From positions 1-6,025 of the forward strand of contig CANQZX010000058.1 in NCBI GenBank assembly GCA_947628445.1: DNA of 6,025 nucleotides, read 5' to 3'. The translations under genes were made by a program, and so were the position numbers. The notes below the pieces were generated by a model, which was not told the DNA's origin, ran no database searches, and saw nothing but the letters and a program-made list of their open reading frames with translations. The DNA comes from an uncultured Bacilli bacterium (lineage in GTDB: Bacteria > Bacillota_I > Bacilli_A > RF39 > UBA660). Positions 1 to 5,664 of the stretch are shown piece by piece (the first letter of the stretch is position 1; each line of letters starts with the position of its first letter).

Positions 1-705
1 ATATATATTTATTATAATTTAAATGGCGGTTCGGCTAGTGGAGATTATACTACAGGTTCTAATAGTTGGGTTTATAAGAATGGTAAAAAGTTTGTACAGA
101 TTATAAATGAAGGCCAGTCTAATGATTTATATAATCAAGGAACTTTTGGCGCTACGCGTCCTTGGTCAGAACGTGGTAGTCATTGGAAATCTAATACCGG
201 AAAATCATATCATCAAGATACGAAATATTCCTATGATAGTTTTAAAAGTGGGGCTACTTTAGCGCCAAATGAAGATCATTATGAATTATTATTATATGCG
301 GTTTGGAGTGATACAGCTTGGCATTGTTATAAAATAACCAACTCGGGTGGCGCTAATTGTTGTCCAAATCCTTCGGATTGTGGTTCTTCTGATCGCCGAG
401 ATGTATATAAAGCCGGAGTTTATCGTTGGGTTAGAAAATATAATGATGATTGGTATTACTATAAAAGTGGTAATTGCTATATGCGGACTTGGAAATTTTC
501 TTCCAGCAATTCGGATAGTTACTGTAATGGTGGAGGATCAACAGGAGGTAGTGGTTCAGCCGGCCATACTTGTCCAGAAGGCTCACGTTATGGTTGGGGT
601 TATTGGTCTAATAACCAGCATATAACAAGTGCATGCTGTTATGTATATTCCTCAACTGCTTTAAGCGATTGCCCAGGATCAAATTGTTATACTTTTTCAT
701 GTTAA
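1..705 (+). CDS. C-terminal part of a cysteine-rich secreted/surface protein with an InlB B-repeat-like (Flg_new) domain
   Basis: The frame is open from the first base to a TAA at 703-705, giving the last 234 residues of a protein whose start lies upstream of the window. Residues ~5-102 look like an InlB B-repeat/Listeria-Bacteroides (Flg_new) unit: it opens with YNLNGG, has a Trp-rich middle (RPW at 53-55, HWKSNTG at 61-67) and closes with LLLYAVW (96-102). Such repeats occur in secreted and surface proteins of Gram-positive bacteria. Residues 103-234 are rich in Gly, Ser, Tyr and Trp and hold 12 cysteines (109, 120, 121, 127, 159, 175, 191, 212, 213, 224, 229 and the final residue 234), including two CC pairs. 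The even number and the Ser/Gly/Asn-rich setting suggest extracellular disulfides; this is inference. No LPXTG motif or C-terminal membrane segment is present, so anchoring, if any, must come from the missing N-terminal part. The role is unknown; adhesion is possible but untested. A terminator follows 71 bases downstream. Confidence 0.8.
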   Translation: MYIYYNLNGGSASGDYTTGSNSWVYKNGKKFVQIINEGQSNDLYNQGTFGATRPWSERGSHWKSNTGKSYHQDTKYSYDSFKSGATLAPNEDHYELLLYAVWSDTAWHCYKITNSGGANCCPNPSDCGSSDRRDVYKAGVYRWVRKYNDDWYYYKSGNCYMRTWKFSSSNSDSYCNGGGSTGGSGSAGHTCPEGSRYGWGYWSNNQHITSACCYVYSSTALSDCPGSNCYTFSC

Positions 706-776
706 CAATTGGGCATATTTAAAAAATAATATTCATTATTTTATAGTGTAAAGTATTGTAAAATAATAAAAAAAAT

Positions 777-811
777 AAAAAAAGTAAATAGGCGACTATT
801 TACTTTTTTTT
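777..811 (+). terminator. Intrinsic terminator of the cysteine-rich protein gene
   Basis: A perfect 14-bp inverted repeat (777-790 against 797-810) encloses a six-base loop, GGCGAC. The lower half of the stem is an A-run facing a T-run, so the U-tract forms part of the right arm. The A/T flanks could also let it work on the opposite strand, although no minus-strand gene reads into it here. It separates the upstream surface protein gene from the mraZ operon. Confidence 0.85.
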
Positions 812-827
812 ATGATTTTGTTAATAT
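799..827 (+). promoter_or_regulatory. Probable sigma-A-type promoter of the mraZ operon
   Basis: TTTACT (799-804, 4 of 6 to TTGACA) and TAATAT (822-827, 4 of 6 to TATAAT) are separated by 17 bases. An alternative -10, TATAGT at 825-830 (5 of 6), lacks a well-spaced -35. Under the first reading the -35 lies in the right arm of the preceding terminator, and the -10 touches the first MraZ box, so transcription would start near 834 and leave a leader of about 38 bases. Each hexamer is weak. The position between the terminator and the boxes is the main support. Confidence 0.45.
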
Positions 828-865
828 AGTGGTAGACAGTGGTACACTGTGGAAGAAAGTGGGGG
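826..865 (+). promoter_or_regulatory. MraZ operator: four 10-bp direct repeats (MraZ boxes)
   Basis: Four contiguous 10-bp units share a GTGG core: ATAGTGGTAG (826-835), ACAGTGGTAC (836-845), ACTGTGGAAG (846-855) and AAAGTGGGGG (856-865). This matches the known arrangement of MraZ binding sites upstream of mraZ: short GTGG-core repeats with a ten-base period, so that each site faces the same side of the helix. MraZ is reported to repress the operon in E. coli and to activate it in Mycoplasma; which applies here cannot be read from sequence. The fourth box also supplies the G-run that serves as the ribosome binding site of mraZ, six bases before its ATG, so bound MraZ and ribosome recruitment share the same bases. 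Confidence 0.88.
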
Positions 866-871
866 ATTAAA

Positions 872-1297
872 ATGTTGATGGGTGAGTTTCATCATAATAT
901 TGACGAAAAAGGCCGCCTCGTCATTCCAACGAAATTCCGTGAGGAATTAGGTAATGAATTTGTCATTGCCCGGGGGATTGAAAAATGCCTTTATGTCTAT
1001 TCAATGACGGAATGGGAAAAACTTGTCAATAAATTAAATACCTTGCCTTTTACGAAAAAAGATGCAAGAACATTTACTCGATCTTTCTTTTCAGGAGCTA
1101 CTGTATGTGAATTCGATAAAAATGGTCGAATCAACATTACCTCCCCATTGGTTAGTTACGCCGGTTTAACTCATGAATGTGTCGTAATCGGCGTAAATGA
1201 CCGCCTTGAAATATGGTCAAGTGAAGGATTTACCAACTTTATGGATGCCAATAGCGACCAACTTGACGATATTGCGGAACATTTATTTGAGGAGTAA
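872..1297 (+). CDS. mraZ: Transcriptional regulator MraZ
   Basis: The 141-residue product belongs to the MraZ family, a DNA-binding protein with two AbrB-like swapped-hairpin units that forms rings and controls the division and cell wall operon. The two diagnostic DxxGR motifs are visible at residues 11-15 (DEKGR) and 82-86 (DKNGR). The linker holds the conserved KKDARTFTR and FFSGAT segments (62-77), and CVVIGVNDRLEIW follows at 103-115. The length is normal for the family. I chose the ATG at 872 because the protein then begins MLMGEFHHNID, like MFMGEY in Bacillus MraZ; an in-frame GTG at 839 would place the MraZ boxes inside the gene. The boxes directly upstream imply autoregulation. Third codon positions are somewhat richer in C and G (about 35% by hand count) than in ftsL (about 23%). 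The gene ends three bases before rsmH. Confidence 0.96.
   Translation: MLMGEFHHNIDEKGRLVIPTKFREELGNEFVIARGIEKCLYVYSMTEWEKLVNKLNTLPFTKKDARTFTRSFFSGATVCEFDKNGRINITSPLVSYAGLTHECVVIGVNDRLEIWSSEGFTNFMDANSDQLDDIAEHLFEE
1289..1294 (+). promoter_or_regulatory. rsmH ribosome binding site inside the last codons of mraZ
   Basis: GAGGAG encodes the two final Glu residues of MraZ and lies six bases before the rsmH ATG at 1301. A ribosome finishing mraZ would cover this site, so the two genes are probably translationally coupled. Confidence 0.8.
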
Positions 1298-1300
1298 AAA

Positions 1301-2218
1301 ATGCATTATAGTGTTTTACAAAAAGAATTGATTGCTGCTTTGAATATTAAAGATGATGGCATCTATGTTGATGCAACAGTGGGTTATGCTGGCGATAGCA
1401 AAGAAATTTTAAAAAGAATAAAAAGGGGTTTCTTATTCGCCTTCGATGCTGATGCCGAAGCTGTTGCTTATTCCGAAAAGGAATTGCAAAAAATCGGTTC
1501 AAACTTTAAAATCTTTAATACCAATTTTGCCCATATTAAGGACTGCTTAGCCCAAGAAAATATTCGAAAGGTCGATGGTATTATCTTTGATTTAGGAGTT
1601 TCTTCTCCTCAAATTGATAAGGCTGAACGGGGATTTTCCTTTATGCAAGAGGCACCTTTAGATATGCGGATGAGTCAAAATGGTTTGAGTGCGAAAGATA
1701 TCGTCAATAATTATTCAAGTGAGGAATTAAAAAACATTTTTTACCAATATGGGGAAGAAAAACAAGCTAAAAGGATTGCGGAGACCATAGTTTGGCAAAG
1801 AAGCCAAAAGCCCATTGAAACAACCTTGGAGTTAGTTGAAATTATTAAAAAGGCCTGTGGTAGTAATTACTTTTACAAACAACATCCGGAACGGAAAATA
1901 TTTCAAGCCATTAGGATAGCGGTAAATGATGAATTAAATGTTTTAAGTAAAACTTTACCTTTGGCAATTGATTTACTTAAACCCGGTGGTCGGATAGCGG
2001 TTATCACATTCCATTCACTTGAAGATCGGATTGTGAAAAATATATTTCGCGAATATAGTGAGGTTGATGAATTAGTTAAAGGCCTTCCAGATATTCCGGA
2101 ATCATACCAACCAAAATTAAAAATAATCACGAAAAAAGCTATTTTACCTAGTGCGGAAGAATTAGCCGAAAATCGGCGGAGCAGTAGTGCGAAATTAAGA
2201 ATAGGAGAAAGGATCTGA
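1301..2218 (+). CDS. rsmH: 16S rRNA (cytosine-1402 N4)-methyltransferase RsmH
   Basis: This 305-residue protein is RsmH (formerly MraW), which uses S-adenosylmethionine to methylate N4 of C1402 in the ribosomal P-site region of 16S rRNA. Family landmarks in order: HYSVLQKE at the N-terminus; SAM motif I, VDATVGYAGDS (23-33); FDADAEA (48-54); FDLGVSSPQID (96-106); RGFSF and PLDMRM (110-124); GEEKQAKRIA (151-160); HPERKIFQAIRIAVN (195-209); KPGGRIAVITFHSLEDRIVK (227-246); and the C-terminal SSSAKLRIGER (294-304). The length is typical. The glycine loop is unusual: most homologues read GGGGHS or GGAGHS, whereas this one reads GYAGDS, with Asp where His is usual. The other motifs are intact, so it is probably active. 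It starts three bases after mraZ and ends four bases before ftsL. Confidence 0.96.
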   Translation: MHYSVLQKELIAALNIKDDGIYVDATVGYAGDSKEILKRIKRGFLFAFDADAEAVAYSEKELQKIGSNFKIFNTNFAHIKDCLAQENIRKVDGIIFDLGVSSPQIDKAERGFSFMQEAPLDMRMSQNGLSAKDIVNNYSSEELKNIFYQYGEEKQAKRIAETIVWQRSQKPIETTLELVEIIKKACGSNYFYKQHPERKIFQAIRIAVNDELNVLSKTLPLAIDLLKPGGRIAVITFHSLEDRIVKNIFREYSEVDELVKGLPDIPESYQPKLKIITKKAILPSAEELAENRRSSSAKLRIGERI

Positions 2219-2222
2219 AAAT

Positions 2223-2525
2223 ATGAAAGCACCAAAAAAGAAAACCAAATTAAAATTATTAAAAGGCGAAAAATTAATGTATGTCTTACTTTTTGCTCTT
2301 TTTTTAGCGGTTCCTATTTTTAATGTTTTTACCAGTTCCATGCTAAGTGAAACGAATACAAAGGTCGAAAGATTAAGAAAACAAATTTCGGAACAAGAAT
2401 TAACCAATCAAGCCTTAAATATGCAAGTTGATGAACTTGCTAGCTTAGACAATATTCAAGATATTGCTGAGGCGTATGGTTTGTCGTATAATAATAGTAA
2501 TATTAAAACAATTGGTCAAGAATAG
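2223..2525 (+). CDS. ftsL: Cell division protein FtsL
   Basis: The 100-residue product has the FtsL layout: a short, strongly basic cytoplasmic N-terminus (KAPKKKTKLKLLKGEK, 2-17), one membrane segment (~18-38), then an extracytoplasmic coiled coil of about 35 residues (42-76) ending in the FtsL-like stretch DNIQDIAEAYGLSY (76-89). FtsL is a bitopic divisome protein that pairs with DivIC/FtsB and DivIB/FtsQ and helps activate the septal FtsW-PBP synthase. Sequence conservation in the family is low, so the call rests on architecture, size and position between rsmH and the class B PBP. The ATG at 2223 has a purine-rich SD (AGGAGAAAGGA, 2203-2213) inside the end of rsmH. An internal ATG at codon 19 would remove the basic N-terminus and is less likely. 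Confidence 0.88.
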   Translation: MKAPKKKTKLKLLKGEKLMYVLLFALFLAVPIFNVFTSSMLSETNTKVERLRKQISEQELTNQALNMQVDELASLDNIQDIAEAYGLSYNNSNIKTIGQE

Positions 2526-2536
2526 AGGTTATAAAT

Positions 2537-4648
2537 ATGCATAAAAGAACAACGGTTAAAATATCTAAAGTTATTATGTTAGCTGTAGTTCTTTTATTTT
2601 GTGCTGCAATAGTTAAACTAGGCTACATTGTTTTAAGTGATAAAGTTGATGGAGTAAACTTAAAAGAAAAAGCTTTATCCATAACTACGGTTCATCAAAC
2701 CCTGCGATCTTCTCGGGGTAATATTTATGATGCTTCTGGGGAATTACTAGCCCAAACCGTAAACTCTTATACTTTAATTGCCTATTTATCCCCTCAAAGA
2801 ACAACTGATGAAAATAATCCCCAACATGTTGTCGATAAAGAATTAACGGCGGAAAAATTAGCCCCTATTTTAAAAATGGAAAAAGAAGAAGTATTAAAGT
2901 ATTTAAATCAAGATGGTAAATATCAAGTGGAATTTGGTTCCAAGGGTCGAAATTTAACAGAAAATACCAAAAGTAAAATAGTAGCTTTAGATTTGCCAGG
3001 CTTAGATTTTTTAGTTAGTAGTCAACGGTATTATGAAAAAGCGGGATTGGCTTCTTATATAATTGGTTATGCCAAAACTAACGATGAAGGTAAAATCACT
3101 GGAGAATTAGGTATTGAAAAATATTTTGATAATATTTTAGCCGGTAAAGATGGCGAAAAGACATATCAAAAATATACCTCAGGCAATTATCAAATTCCGA
3201 ATACAACCCCCATCATTAAAGAAGCGAAAAATGGCAGTGATATTTATTTAACCATTGATAGTAATATTCAATTTATTGCCGAAAAAGCGGTTGATGCGTT
3301 AGCCCGGAATGTGCAAAATGATTGGATGATTTTTACCGTAATGGATGCTCATACGGGAGCGATTGTGGCTAGTGCGACAAGTCCTAGTTTTAATCCTAAT
3401 GATACCAATACTTTAAATAGTTATATGAATCCCTTAGTAAGTTATCAATATGAACCTGGTTCAGTTATGAAAACATTTTCTTTTGCTTCGGCGATTGAAG
3501 CAGGGAAATATAATGGGAGTGAAACTTATAAATCAGGTTCCATTAAAGTTGCTGATGTAACGATAAGAGATGCTAACCGGACAGGTTGGGGGACTATTAG
3601 TTTTGATACCGGTTTTGCGTATTCCTCAAATGTCGCAGCGACGATTTTATCCCAACGCCTTGGTGGCTCAACTTTGCGTAATTATTATGAAGATTTGGGC
3701 TTTGGTAAGACAACAGGCATAGAACTATCCAATGAAGCTGCCGGAGATATTACTTTTAAATATGATTCTGAGGTTGCGACCGCGGCCTTTGGTCAAGGAA
3801 TTAGTGTTACGCCGATTCAACTTTTACAAGCTCTAAGTTTTGTCACTAATGAAGGAACAATTATTAAGCCTTATATTGTCGATAAAATTGTGAATAGTAA
3901 AGGTAAAGTTACTTATGAGGGTAAAAGAGAAGAAGTCAAAAAAGTATTTAGTGCCGAAACGGCGGAAAAAATGCAAGATTTGATGCATAAAGTGGTATAT
4001 GAAGGTTTAGTTACTATTTGGCAACCGGAAACTGTTAAGGTAATCGGGAAAACTGGTACCGCCCAAATTCCTTCACCTAATGGCGGATATGTGGATGGCG
4101 AATACGAAAATATTAAAAGTTTCGCGGGTATTTTCCCCGAAGAAAATCCCAAATATATCGTGTATGTTGCAACTAAAAGAATGGTGGCTGCCCCAAGAGT
4201 TTTAGGTAATATTGTAACAACCGCTATTGATGAAATTGCAAGCTACGCTAATATTACAGCTCAAAAGAGTGATGTGGACTACTCTAAAATAATTAATTTA
4301 GAAAATTATATTAGTAAAAATAAAGATGATTCGGTGGCCAAACTTGAAACATTAGGTCTAAAACCAATTGTTATAGGAGATGGTAGTTATATTACTTATC
4401 AATATCCTTTGAAAAATAGTAGTTTAATGGTGGGCGATAAGATTTATTTAATGACTAATTCGCTAAATTATACGATGCCTAATATGGTAGGTTGGAGTAT
4501 GAATGAGGTTAAAACTTATTGTAGCTTAATTAATTATAAATGTCAGCTTAAAGGTAATGGTTATGTCACAACCCAAAACATTGCCGCGGGTACTGCTTTG
4601 GTAAGGGATAATACCATTGAACTGGAATTAAATTCTTTAGAAACTTAA
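2537..4648 (+). CDS. Division-specific class B penicillin-binding protein (transpeptidase) with two PASTA domains
   Basis: This 703-residue protein is a monofunctional D,D-transpeptidase like PbpB/SpoVD of Bacillus, PBP1 of Staphylococcus and PBP2x of Streptococcus, cross-linking septal peptidoglycan outside the membrane. A basic N-terminus and one membrane segment (~11-33) come first. The dimerisation/pedestal domain (~55-225) opens with RGNIYDASG (60-68), where most relatives have DR rather than DA. The transpeptidase domain (~235-565) carries the three penicilloyl-serine motifs: S309-V-M-K312 (nucleophile Ser309), S363-S-N365 and K505-T-G507. Two PASTA-like domains follow (~584-641 and ~644-697); the second starts YTMPNMVG. 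PASTA domains bind peptidoglycan or help localise the enzyme. C662 and C669 in the second one could form a disulfide. The gene starts 11 bases after ftsL with an AGAGG SD (2524-2528). It is the last gene of this cluster, followed directly by a terminator. I leave the symbol blank because pbpB, spoVD and pbpX cannot be told apart by sequence alone. Confidence 0.95.
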   Translation: MHKRTTVKISKVIMLAVVLLFCAAIVKLGYIVLSDKVDGVNLKEKALSITTVHQTLRSSRGNIYDASGELLAQTVNSYTLIAYLSPQRTTDENNPQHVVDKELTAEKLAPILKMEKEEVLKYLNQDGKYQVEFGSKGRNLTENTKSKIVALDLPGLDFLVSSQRYYEKAGLASYIIGYAKTNDEGKITGELGIEKYFDNILAGKDGEKTYQKYTSGNYQIPNTTPIIKEAKNGSDIYLTIDSNIQFIAEKAVDALARNVQNDWMIFTVMDAHTGAIVASATSPSFNPNDTNTLNSYMNPLVSYQYEPGSVMKTFSFASAIEAGKYNGSETYKSGSIKVADVTIRDANRTGWGTISFDTGFAYSSNVAATILSQRLGGSTLRNYYEDLGFGKTTGIELSNEAAGDITFKYDSEVATAAFGQGISVTPIQLLQALSFVTNEGTIIKPYIVDKIVNSKGKVTYEGKREEVKKVFSAETAEKMQDLMHKVVYEGLVTIWQPETVKVIGKTGTAQIPSPNGGYVDGEYENIKSFAGIFPEENPKYIVYVATKRMVAAPRVLGNIVTTAIDEIASYANITAQKSDVDYSKIINLENYISKNKDDSVAKLETLGLKPIVIGDGSYITYQYPLKNSSLMVGDKIYLMTNSLNYTMPNMVGWSMNEVKTYCSLINYKCQLKGNGYVTTQNIAAGTALVRDNTIELELNSLET

Positions 4649-4656
4649 TCATAAAA

Positions 4657-4689
4657 ATACTAGTAATCGCATTTAAGCATTACTAGTAT
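4657..4689. terminator. Bidirectional terminator shared by the PBP operon and the converging minus-strand operon
   Basis: The left arm ATACTAGTAATcGC (4657-4670) and right arm GCATTACTAGTAT (4677-4689) pair over 13 bp with one bulged C, around a six-base loop. On the plus strand T-runs follow (4691-4695 and beyond); on the minus strand the A-run at 4653-4656 gives a U-tract. The plus stem starts nine bases after the PBP stop codon. The minus-strand gene has its stop codon in the loop (4673-4675), so its last codons form one arm of the hairpin. Confidence 0.87.
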
Positions 4690-4906
4690 GTTTTTCTTTA
4701 AAAGCAATTAAGGCTTTGTTATATTCTTCAATACTGGAAATATTAGTTAAATATTCTTGATCTTGTTCGAGAATAATTTTTTGAATTAAAAACTCATCTT
4801 CCACATCTTCTCTTACTAAATAAATATAAGTTACATTATTAATAGTAATTTCATCAACAATGAGATATTCTTGATTATTTAGCGTTATACATTTAACATC
4901 ACTCAT
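4673..4906 (-). CDS. Small acidic protein, DUF1292-like (function unknown)
   Basis: Starting at the ATG at 4906-4904, this encodes 77 residues beginning MSDVKCITLNNQEYLIVDEI. I chose this start because it overlaps the upstream stop as ATGA and has GGGAG eight bases before it; a TTG start at 4921 is possible but weaker. The protein is soluble, with no signal peptide or membrane segment. Its alternating hydrophobic pattern suggests several beta strands (CITL, EYLIVDEITI, VTYIYLV, FLIQKIIL), followed by a C-terminal helix with SSIEEYNKALIAFKEK. That layout, strands followed by an acidic 'EE(Y/W)..' helix, resembles DUF1292/YrzB-type proteins of Firmicutes, but I cannot confirm this without a profile search. 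It is translated with the membrane protein gene upstream, so a joint role is plausible. The last four sense codons double as a terminator arm. Confidence 0.78.
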   Translation of the reverse strand: MSDVKCITLNNQEYLIVDEITINNVTYIYLVREDVEDEFLIQKIILEQDQEYLTNISSIEEYNKALIAFKEKHTSNA

Positions 4907-5550
4907 TGTCTCATCTCCCAAGAATCATCCATCTCTAGGATTTCTTCTGCTACTTCTTTAGATTCCATCATTTCTTTATAAGCTAAGACTTTTTGATCCA
5001 TCGCCTTTTTATATTCATCAATGGTGCTATAACCTTTAGCTTTAATATACTCTTGAAAGGAAGCGTAATAATAGTTATGTTTCATTGCCATAATGTGTTC
5101 GTTGTCCGTGCTATTATCAATTTGTTTTTGTAATTCAGTAAAAAGAGCATCCATTTGTCTTTCTACATCAATATCAAAGACTAAATAATATGAATAAATT
5201 AAAACATCTGGTTTTTTGCTTCCGACATAATTTAGAATATCGCGGGCACATTTAGACATATCATAATAAGTATTATTATCAATTGGATCATAATGTTTAA
5301 AACTAGTATTCATATGTTGTTTAATATAAGCATGGGCCGTCGTATGATCATAGTTATCTTTGATGCGAGAAGCAAAAGCCGTGGCAATCATCGATGTTCC
5401 CAAAATTAAAGCTGTCACTTTGCGCCAATCGACATGCTTTTTCTTTATTTGCACATTATAAGGCTCTTTTTGACTACGATAACTACGCATATAACTATTT
5501 TCATAAGGAACATGATATTTTTGGAAATCATCCATTTCAAAATTATTCAT
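4903..5550 (-). CDS. Single-pass membrane protein of unknown function
   Basis: I do not recognise this 215-residue protein. The ATG at 5550-5548 is preferred over a GTG at 5559 because AAGGTG lies six bases upstream of the ATG and the GTG is part of that SD. Residues 1-43 are polar and basic, with tyrosines at 12, 16, 20, 24 and 31 and a KKKHVDWRK cluster at 36-44. One membrane segment follows (~45-61, VTALILGTSMIATAFAS). By the positive-inside rule the first ~43 residues are cytoplasmic and residues ~62-215 lie outside. The outer part looks mostly helical and is rich in Tyr, Asp, Lys and Met, with one Cys (101) and a very acidic end (ESKEVAEEILEMDD, 196-209). Strong charge in 125-215 could allow a coiled coil. 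It forms an operon with the small downstream gene (4-bp overlap). Regulated membrane-anchor or envelope roles are guesses only. Confidence 0.82.
   Translation of the reverse strand: MNNFEMDDFQKYHVPYENSYMRSYRSQKEPYNVQIKKKHVDWRKVTALILGTSMIATAFASRIKDNYDHTTAHAYIKQHMNTSFKHYDPIDNNTYYDMSKCARDILNYVGSKKPDVLIYSYYLVFDIDVERQMDALFTELQKQIDNSTDNEHIMAMKHNYYYASFQEYIKAKGYSTIDEYKKAMDQKVLAYKEMMESKEVAEEILEMDDSWEMRQ
4915..4919 (-). promoter_or_regulatory. Ribosome binding site that fixes the start of the 77-residue gene
   Basis: Read on the minus strand, GGGAG lies eight bases before the ATG at 4906 and inside the end of the 215-residue gene. It supports ATG over the upstream TTG, which would sit on the SD itself. 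With the ATGA overlap, it implies coupled translation. Confidence 0.7.
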
Positions 5551-5582
5551 TTTTATCACCTTCTATAATAATCTTAACTTAT

Positions 5583-5635
5583 CTTGACATAAAGAGTAAA
5601 GAATTAAGCTTTTAATTGACACTTGTTATGTCAAG
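5583..5635. promoter_or_regulatory. Inverted repeat and TTGACA/TGTCAA dyad between the divergent genes
   Basis: A perfect 10-bp inverted repeat, CTTGACATAA (5583-5592) and TTATGTCAAG (5626-5635), encloses 33 bases. Within it, TTGACA (5616-5621) and TGTCAA (5629-5634) form a tighter dyad with a seven-base gap. TTGACA therefore occurs three times in 52 bases, twice on the plus strand 32 bases (about three helical turns) apart and once on the minus strand. TTGACA is also the -35 consensus, so the copies may be promoter parts; however, I found no convincing -10 at 16-18 bases from any of them. The site lies 33 bases upstream of the minus-strand ATG and 30 bases before the rpsU promoter, so it could serve either direction. 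Confidence 0.45.
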
Positions 5636-5664
5636 CTTTAACTTAAAACTTCCAGAAAAATCAC

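Noticed and set aside
347..625. Open frame on the plus strand inside the cysteine-rich protein gene
   Set aside because: It is a shadow in another frame of the 1-705 gene, has no SD, and its sequence shows no domain pattern.
720..745. AT-only hairpin after the cysteine-rich protein gene
   Set aside because: The stem (about 8 bp plus a mismatch) is all A-T with no T-run after it; the 777-811 hairpin is the convincing terminator.
839..871. GTG at 839 as the start of mraZ
   Set aside because: It would translate the MraZ boxes and add 11 residues not found in the family; the ATG at 872 gives the typical MLMGEF start.
1903..2407. Minus-strand open frames opposite rsmH and ftsL
   Set aside because: Both lie antisense to well-supported genes with clear family motifs and have no independent support.
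3913..4152. Minus-strand open frame opposite the PBP transpeptidase domain
   Set aside because: It overlaps the conserved KTG region of the PBP on the other strand and looks like a shadow.
5394..5615. Plus-strand open frame opposite the start of the 215-residue gene
   Set aside because: It is antisense to a gene with a good SD and membrane topology, and it runs into the regulatory region.
5606..5634. Minus-strand promoter with -35 TTGACA at 5634-5629
   Set aside because: The hexamer 17 bases downstream is AAGCTT and neighbouring spacings are no better, so I did not list it as a promoter.
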